The position numbers were made by a program, and so were the translations under genes. The notes beneath the pieces are model-generated. The model did not search any database. It worked only from the letters and a program-made list of their open reading frames with translations, and was not told the DNA's origin. Below, one piece after another: positions 58,190 to 64,000 of a stretch of DNA of 64,000 nt (position 1 is the stretch's first letter; every line of letters begins with the position of its first letter). The stretch spans positions 62,001 through 126,000 of the forward strand of contig ONCO01000007.1 of assembly GCA_900316365.1 (NCBI GenBank), written 5' to 3'. The DNA is from an uncultured Erysipelotrichaceae bacterium (GTDB lineage Bacteria > Bacillota_I > Bacilli_A > RFN20 > CAG-826).

Positions 58190-60829
58190 ATGTCTGCAAG
58201 CATTTCTTTATCTAATTACTACCAACTTTCTGATGAAAATAAGGATCTTTATCTACAACTTCTTTTAGAAGAGAATAACGTAATTTTTTCCTTTGGAAAA
58301 GCCAAGAGGAAAGAGATTGAACCGCTTCTAAACGCAGCAAAGAAAAAGATGTTTCAATATGCTTTTATTAGCGGTAAGAAACAACTTGGGAAGCCTTTCC
58401 TAAAGAATATATTAGATGATCTCGGAGAAGGATCTCTCGAGGAGTTGAATGCCAAACTTTTATCTTCTCTTTTTAGTTCCCAGCTTGCCAGCGATTTAAA
58501 AAATGGATCTTTTGATGAAGAACAAATGATCCTTTTCCTTGAAGACCAAAGGCCTCAAAAAAGGAAACTATGTGACAAGTTTTTGCTTTTGGAAGGCATT
58601 TCTATTGATATCTCCGAAGCAAGAAAAGAGTCTATAAAACTAAAAAAGGAAGCTGAAGATAGCAAAAGAGCAAGAGACGATATTCAGGCTAAATACGAAG
58701 AGCTTAGACAGCTATACGATAAGGCCGTGGAAGACAATAAACGTCTGAAGGGCGGGGTTAAAAGCGATCCTGAGTATATAAAATTGGAAAACAAATATGA
58801 AAGCTCGGAAAGCACGCTCCAGAGAATAAGAAAAGAATTGGCGGATGCGAAAGAAGAAAACAAAAAAGTTATAGCAGAAAATGAAACCCTTAAACAGACC
58901 GCCCAAAATGGCGCATTACCATTGCAAACAGAAAATGCCGATCATATAAATGACGGGCTCGATGATAGGGTGTTAGACGATCTGCAAGATCGTGTCTTAA
59001 TGGGCGTAGTCAATAGAATAAGACTACGAGATGGTTTTTTGGTGGTTCATCCGATATCATCGATTTTTGGCGACGTAAGTATTGACTTGCGAGAAAAACT
59101 CGAGACAGTTATAGATTATCGAGGCGATTTTTCATCCTCTCTTTTATTCTTAAGAAATACCAGCCAAACAAATCTTTTTTTGCCCGAAGGGATTGGATCT
59201 ATTTTCTCGTCATTGAGCGATGACGTTAGATACGAGTACCTACGAGAAGCTTTTAAAGATAAAGTGTTCTTCTACCGCATTGAATTAGCTACCCCAAAAA
59301 ATGGCGATAAGATGAAACTCAATGCCGTTTTGTGCTCCAAACCTCAAGAGATTACACAAGTATTTGCCAATTTTAACAGCAAGAAAGTGTTTATTCCTAG
59401 ATATCGCGGTAGCGAAAAAGAGTTCCTTGAACTGCTCAAAAACAAAGAAAATTTGCGATTTGAGAACTATCCGACAACGTTGTTTTCTTCGCTTTCGTAT
59501 GTTGTCGTTGATAAAAAAGTTTATAAAGTAAGTTACGGAAGGCGCCTAGGCGGTTCTGATGATAGCTACACTTGGGAGTATCGCCCTGATGACTCGCTGC
59601 CGCCTTACAAACTAGTAAAATCCAACATCAATTCTGGCAACAAAGATTGGTATTATACGCTTCCCGCAGACGACGAAGGTTTTAGTGGAGGCATTTACGC
59701 CGACCTTAATACTTTGAACGATGATAGCAACAGCGATCTTGATGAGCCAAAATTTATTAGCGACGTCAATAGAAATGCTCAATCTGCTAGTTTGTATTTT
59801 GAAGAGGACGACATCAAACTTTTCCATATTGCAATGAAGTCATCTCCGCTGGTGATTCTCGCCGGTCCTAATGGCATCGGCAAGACTCAGTTGCCACTTG
59901 TCTATGCCGAAACATTGGGTCTTAGCGAGGAACGAGGCACATTGCTTTTTGTGCCTATAAGCCCTTCTTTTTTGGAGCCGGAAGATGTCTTGGGGTATGT
60001 TCGCCCGTGCACCGATAAACAATATGGTGGAGAATTTATTGAATCGCAGACTGGGCTGGTGAGTTTTCTAAAAGAAGCAGAGGAAATGAAAGATAAGATA
60101 TTCATGATTGTGTTCGATGAGATGAATTTATCTCAGATTGAGCATTGGTTTGCCCCTTTCATGTCTCTCCTCGAAAGGAACGAAAAATCTAGGACACTCC
60201 GCTTATATGCCGAAGGACTGACGGTTAAAAACGACGATATGTACCCTTCTTCTATTACTATTGGCGATAATGTGTTTTTTGTCGGAACGATTAATATCGA
60301 CGAGACTACCAAACAGATTTCCGATAGATTAATGGACAGGGCTATAATTATGAATCTTTCGGCTCCTTCTTTTGAAAAACTATGTGATATGGAGCCATCA
60401 TCGCCTAGCACGTACAAAGAGATATCATTTTCCTCGTTTGGGGCAGTGGTAAAAAACGTCGACAATGCAGCGAAGGTCTTTAAAGAGAAAGAGCCAGAGG
60501 CATTTGCTCTTCTTGATGAGATGAATCGCTGTATGCTTGACTCGCCTTATCACAAGGGAATCTCTTTTCGAAGTCTGAAAAAATTGGCTCTGTTTTTCGA
60601 TAACTCAAGTGGCTTATTAAGACCGGAATTGGCCTTGGATTACGGCATAGCTGAGATTGTTGTAAAAAAGATTTCTGGCACTTTTGATGAATTGGGTTCA
60701 ATTCTCCAAGAGGATGGCGGCTTGCTAGCAATTATAAATAACCACCCGAAAGTTGGCCCACTTACAAGAACGGTTAAGTCAATAAAACAGAAGATTGCAG
60801 AACTTAGCAATTATGGATTCACAAGATAA
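58190..60829 (+). CDS. McrB-like AAA+ protein with coiled coil
   Basis: An 879-residue protein with AT-rich codons. Residues 1-145 are helical and contain no known DNA-binding domain; residues about 145-240 form a coiled coil (KLENKYESSESTLQRIRKEL); a mid domain (about 250-530) is unassigned. The AAA+ module has GPNGIGKT (559-566), FDEMN (Walker B, Asp643) and GTINIDETTKQISDRLMDRA, in the style of McrB. It lacks the usual N-terminal methyl-DNA or YTH-type reader, which may be replaced by the coiled-coil part. It is coupled to an McrC-like gene. Confidence 0.85.
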   Translation: MSASISLSNYYQLSDENKDLYLQLLLEENNVIFSFGKAKRKEIEPLLNAAKKKMFQYAFISGKKQLGKPFLKNILDDLGEGSLEELNAKLLSSLFSSQLASDLKNGSFDEEQMILFLEDQRPQKRKLCDKFLLLEGISIDISEARKESIKLKKEAEDSKRARDDIQAKYEELRQLYDKAVEDNKRLKGGVKSDPEYIKLENKYESSESTLQRIRKELADAKEENKKVIAENETLKQTAQNGALPLQTENADHINDGLDDRVLDDLQDRVLMGVVNRIRLRDGFLVVHPISSIFGDVSIDLREKLETVIDYRGDFSSSLLFLRNTSQTNLFLPEGIGSIFSSLSDDVRYEYLREAFKDKVFFYRIELATPKNGDKMKLNAVLCSKPQEITQVFANFNSKKVFIPRYRGSEKEFLELLKNKENLRFENYPTTLFSSLSYVVVDKKVYKVSYGRRLGGSDDSYTWEYRPDDSLPPYKLVKSNINSGNKDWYYTLPADDEGFSGGIYADLNTLNDDSNSDLDEPKFISDVNRNAQSASLYFEEDDIKLFHIAMKSSPLVILAGPNGIGKTQLPLVYAETLGLSEERGTLLFVPISPSFLEPEDVLGYVRPCTDKQYGGEFIESQTGLVSFLKEAEEMKDKIFMIVFDEMNLSQIEHWFAPFMSLLERNEKSRTLRLYAEGLTVKNDDMYPSSITIGDNVFFVGTINIDETTKQISDRLMDRAIIMNLSAPSFEKLCDMEPSSPSTYKEISFSSFGAVVKNVDNAAKVFKEKEPEAFALLDEMNRCMLDSPYHKGISFRSLKKLALFFDNSSGLLRPELALDYGIAEIVVKKISGTFDELGSILQEDGGLLAIINNHPKVGPLTRTVKSIKQKIAELSNYGFTR

Positions 60830-62522
60830 CTTGATTTTCAAAAAAGGGGACATTGTCTTAAAAACAGTTGACCTAAAGGATCCTTTTCTTGTAAACCCGG
60901 TTTTCACTTTTGAAGAGTCCAAAGATGTCGATGTCTATTGTGAAAGTGGCAGATTCAAGGCTTATGTAGAATGCCTCGTCGACACCGGCCATCCTTATAA
61001 AGAGGGTGACGAGATATGCATCAACGAGCAAAAGCACCAAATCAATGACGGTTCCTACCCTTTTCCGCCGTTTCTTTATCCAATTCGCGTTGAAGACGAA
61101 AAAACTGGTGTAAAGCGCGTTCTCTTTTATTCAATAGTGCGGGAAGGTTCTGCTGACGAAAACCAGTACAGAACAATGATAGATACCATATCTGAATGGG
61201 ATCAATCTCTTTTATATGAAAACTATAATAGAACTTTAATTGGTAGTTCTTCGTATGGCAGAACGTATGTTGTTTTGCCGACTTTACTGGCGGCGATTAA
61301 CAAGAAATTCACGAAGATTAAGCAGGCTCTCGTTTTGCTCGAATCATCAATTGTTTTAGACGAAAAGAAAGAATTGGTAAAAAGCCGCAAATACGGGAAA
61401 CAATCAGCAAAGTCCATCGCTAAAAACTCGCAATTTGGTCACCCTGACAAGACCTTTGTCACTCGCCTTAATCTCACGGCGGATACGCCAACAAACAGAT
61501 ACATAGTTGGCGCTTTGCGTTTTTGTAGGAACCGTTTGATTGAAGCCGAAAAGGAAAGTGTGTCATTGAAACGAGATTTGCTTTCCTTTCAAGACAAGGT
61601 CAGATTGCAGTATGGCGAGAATTCTGCGGAATGGCGTCCTCACGTCGTGAAAAGGATGCGAATGGCAAAAAGTAAAGTCGAATGCATAGACGTTTTTTTG
61701 TCAAATGCCTCGCAACTCAAAAAGGCACTGTCTAAGTTATTGGATGAAAGCCCGCTATCCGTGGTTAATGCAAAGAGTGGATGGCACAGAATGTGCGGGT
61801 CATTTGCGTTGCATAATCCCCATTTTAGAATAGTCGAAAGAGATTTGTTCTTACCTTTGTGCCATGATATGAAATTCAATCCTGGAACTACAGGTTCTCT
61901 TGTGGCAACTACGCCAATCAAAAAGACCTCAAAGGTTTTTGAAGTCTACGTTCTGGTCTCGATAGTGAGTGCTATCGAAGCATTGGGGTTTAATATGATC
62001 GATGAGCCAGAAAAAGATGGTGACCGAATTGTTCTGAGTTTTGCCAATGGTGACCGTAAGTGCGATGTTTCTTATGGAATTGAAGTAAAGAATTATTCAG
62101 ACGCTGGCGCAGGTGACATTTTTTATTTAGGTAGAGTACAGCATGTTTCGCCTGATTTTTGTGTTGTTTTAAAAGAACATGACAAGGTTAAGTATTTCCT
62201 TGTTATTGATGCGAAATGCAAAAGGACAAGTCAATTGCAGAAAGAGATAACAAAAAATCGTGTTTCATATGAAAACACGATTTGCGATTATTTGTCTTTC
62301 AGGTACGCAGCGGAATCTAGATTGTTCGACAACCCAAAAACGGTAGATTCTTTGTGGTTTGTTTTCCCAAACGACGGCAATTCTACGCATTACGCGCCTG
62401 TGCATAATTTAGAGTATGTATTCGTAAAACTCGTAATGGACGGCAATGAGGTTGATTTTGGAAACAAATTAGGGGATCTCTTTAAACAACACCTTGGTGT
62501 TCCTGCTGCTTCTTTAAGCTGA
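60813..62522 (+). CDS. McrC-like nuclease (DUF2357 type)
   Basis: A 569-residue protein from ATG 60813, which overlaps the previous gene by 17 bases. The N-terminal half is a DUF2357-like region (FLVNPVFTFEES, TPTNRYIVGALRFCRNRL); the C-terminal nuclease has Pro447-Asp448 in SPDFCVVL and Asp466-Ala-Lys468 in LVIDAKCKR, a complete PD-(D/E)xK site. It should be the nuclease that the McrB-like ring drives. A + T content and codon use differ from the core genes. A start at TTG 60795 is possible. Confidence 0.85.
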   Translation: MDSQDNLIFKKGDIVLKTVDLKDPFLVNPVFTFEESKDVDVYCESGRFKAYVECLVDTGHPYKEGDEICINEQKHQINDGSYPFPPFLYPIRVEDEKTGVKRVLFYSIVREGSADENQYRTMIDTISEWDQSLLYENYNRTLIGSSSYGRTYVVLPTLLAAINKKFTKIKQALVLLESSIVLDEKKELVKSRKYGKQSAKSIAKNSQFGHPDKTFVTRLNLTADTPTNRYIVGALRFCRNRLIEAEKESVSLKRDLLSFQDKVRLQYGENSAEWRPHVVKRMRMAKSKVECIDVFLSNASQLKKALSKLLDESPLSVVNAKSGWHRMCGSFALHNPHFRIVERDLFLPLCHDMKFNPGTTGSLVATTPIKKTSKVFEVYVLVSIVSAIEALGFNMIDEPEKDGDRIVLSFANGDRKCDVSYGIEVKNYSDAGAGDIFYLGRVQHVSPDFCVVLKEHDKVKYFLVIDAKCKRTSQLQKEITKNRVSYENTICDYLSFRYAAESRLFDNPKTVDSLWFVFPNDGNSTHYAPVHNLEYVFVKLVMDGNEVDFGNKLGDLFKQHLGVPAASLS

Positions 62523-62558
62523 TTTGACTGAATGGCGTTTACTGACCTAAATAAGTCA

Positions 62559-63002
62559 TTAACATTTCTCTATTTTTAGTAATGTTTCAACGGTCGCTTC
62601 TTCTTTTTCGGTGATAACACCATCGGCAGCAGTGATGCACATGCCGATCTTGGCGATAGCCTCAATGACGTCCTTCGGGGCGTCTTTTAATATGGCCTCG
62701 ATCTCTTTCTTGCTATTCTCATCGGAATAGATGGTCATGATGTCTCTGATCTGTTCATAGGAGAACTGACTTCCACCAGTCATGGCAACGAAGGTCTCGT
62801 ATTCCTCTTCCTGGAAGATGCCGTCCGCGCCAACGAAAGGAGCGATGACCTTAAGGATAAAGGCGTAGGTCTTCTCCCATTTGGCGAAGAGAGGGAACAA
62901 ATAGCAAGCCGCATCTTTAAAGGCCCGCTGGGCGATGGCCCTTCTTTCGTTCTTGTCTGCCTTGAGTATGGCGTCCCAGAGTTTCTTGGTTTCAGGATTC
63001 AT
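62559..63002 (-). CDS. TerB-like protein
   Basis: A 147-residue protein of two helical halves, each with a TerB-type acidic loop: GADGIFQEEEYETF and TAADGVITEKEEATV. TerB domains bind metal ions and occur in tellurite or stress clusters. AGGAGC lies upstream of the ATG. It is convergent with the McrC-like gene and seems a single gene. Function unknown beyond the fold. Confidence 0.75.
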   Translation of the reverse strand: MNPETKKLWDAILKADKNERRAIAQRAFKDAACYLFPLFAKWEKTYAFILKVIAPFVGADGIFQEEEYETFVAMTGGSQFSYEQIRDIMTIYSDENSKKEIEAILKDAPKDVIEAIAKIGMCITAADGVITEKEEATVETLLKIEKC

Positions 63003-63210
63003 GAGTGGTGGTGCTCCTATGTGTTTTGGATCTATAGATCCGTCGATGCCTTTAATTTGACCACATTTATGAGTAATCGCAAGGGATTACGTGCGTTTTA
63101 TTGAAATTAGCCATGTTAAATTAACGTATTTGTCCATTTTCATAGGGTCAGTAAGGGCTATCATGAGCCATACGCACATCAACCAACTCTATTTTCATTA
63201 AGGAGAAAGC

Positions 63211-64000
63211 ATGAGAAAAAAGAACTTTTCGAAGCCGTTAGTGCTCGTTGCAGCCATTTTCCTTGCCGCTTGCACTGCGCCTAAACAGCAGAATAGCTCG
63301 GTTCCCGAAACCGAATCGAGTGAGAACGATTCCCTTCCGCCGACCTCGGAGCCAGCTGTTAGCTCCAGCCAGGCTGGCGAAACCCCGGAATCCAGCCAGC
63401 CGCTTCCATCTAGCGTCCCACATGGCACCCAGACCGCTGACGGATTCAGCCTCGCCGACATCAGCGGCGAGCAGGTCTTAATCAATCCAAAGGCCAAACT
63501 CTACGTCGATGCGATGAGAGAGCAGGAGAAAACCCTCCAATACGAATATCGCGTCTCCCCGTTATATGGTCCAGAAGACTTCAACCATAACGGTAGCGAC
63601 AAACCAGACGGCGTCACCTATAGCGATGCCGAAAAGGGCGGTGTCGACGTCGTCGATTACTTAAACCGCACCGACTATAACGACATGACCCCAGCGATGC
63701 CGGTCAAGATCGAATGGACCAAAGGCAGCTTGCAGTATGTCAACGCGACCATCGAATATTGGCCAAAGGGCAGAGAAAGCGAGAGATTAAGCAAATCGAC
63801 CACCTCCAACTCCGTTGAGATCGATAACCTCTATTCCAACACCGAATACGAATACCGCTTAATCACCGACTACGACGCCAACTGGAAATCCGCGACCAAG
63901 AGCTTCAAGACCGCGGATTACCCACGTCCAATTAACCTTGGTACCCTCCGCAACGTCAGAGACTGCGGCGGTTATATGACAAGCTATGGCAAGAGGACCA
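63211..64000 (+). CDS. Lipoprotein with tyrosine-phosphatase-like domain, 5' part
   Basis: The frame is open to the right edge (263 codons seen). Signal peptide MRKKNFSKPLVLVAAIFLAAC with lipobox LAAC; a Ser/Pro/Glu-rich spacer (about 24-75) follows; residues about 150-235 look like a fibronectin-type beta domain (NATIEYWP, NTEYEYRLITDYDANW). The last residues NLGTLRNVRDCGGYMTSYG are the start of a Y_phosphatase3-type domain. The catalytic Cys would lie beyond the window. AAGGAGA precedes the ATG. It would act outside the cell. Confidence 0.75.
   Translation, partial: MRKKNFSKPLVLVAAIFLAACTAPKQQNSSVPETESSENDSLPPTSEPAVSSSQAGETPESSQPLPSSVPHGTQTADGFSLADISGEQVLINPKAKLYVDAMREQEKTLQYEYRVSPLYGPEDFNHNGSDKPDGVTYSDAEKGGVDVVDYLNRTDYNDMTPAMPVKIEWTKGSLQYVNATIEYWPKGRESERLSKSTTSNSVEIDNLYSNTEYEYRLITDYDANWKSATKSFKTADYPRPINLGTLRNVRDCGGYMTSYGKRT

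Overview
The window looks like chromosome from an uncultivated gut-type member of the Bacilli (Firmicutes, towards the Erysipelotrichales/RF39/Mollicutes-like side). Reasons: a delta subunit of RNA polymerase (rpoE), a long-form hibernation factor, a GSP13-like S1 protein, single-membrane lipoproteins, tRNAs with encoded CCA, strong AGGAGG sites on many genes and TGA used as a stop. Isoprenoids are made by the MEP route (ispF and ispD are both here). Lineage is inferred from gene content only.

Layout. 1-9.7 kb: end of an FtsX-type permease, a cold-shock protein, the ychF-ispF-argS-rpoE run, a DHH phosphoesterase, cysQ and membrane proteins. 9.7-17 kb: NifU-like scaffold, M3 peptidase, an XRE regulator with its inverted repeat, fba, a three-gene SPFH/zinc-ribbon operon, then an IS3-type insertion sequence next to a damaged vanZ-like gene. 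18-25 kb: a membrane EAL (c-di-GMP phosphodiesterase) protein, a DUF3990/XRE toxin-antitoxin-like pair with a palindrome inside its promoter, and a MarR/ABC-exporter operon with two tandem palindromes. 25.4-34.2 kb: an 8.8-kb operon of secreted proteins (TasA/SipW-type small proteins, a 942-residue surface protein and a 1401-residue BspA-type leucine-rich lipoprotein). 34.3-34.8 kb: five tRNAs. 34.9-45 kb: pgi, S1 protein, ispD, acetyltransferase, HAD enzyme, LemA-like protein, ABC-F ATPase, an MqsR/MqsA-like module flanked by two copies of a terminator, tRNA-Leu(GAG), and mgtE. 45-51 kb: pduL with a Cys/His tail, a TSCPD protein, metK behind a SAM-I-clan riboswitch, hpf and a HAD operon. 51-55 kb: a zinc-ribbon/nuclease-like protein and three tandem paralogues of a membrane protein with a SHOCT-like tail. 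55.2-62.5 kb: a defence island (NERD protein, nuclease-helicase of the DUF2075 kind, MazG-like pyrophosphatase, and an AT-rich McrB/McrC-like pair with coiled coil). The window ends inside a lipoprotein tyrosine-phosphatase-like gene.

Three themes cross the window. About ten genes have a -10 box only 6-11 bases before the start codon and no Shine-Dalgarno site, suggesting leaderless or nearly leaderless mRNAs. Several regulators sit beside palindromes that overlap their own promoters. Several genes show small lesions or deletions (tasA-like frameshift, vanZ-like 5' end, IS3 frame, missing motif in MgtE).
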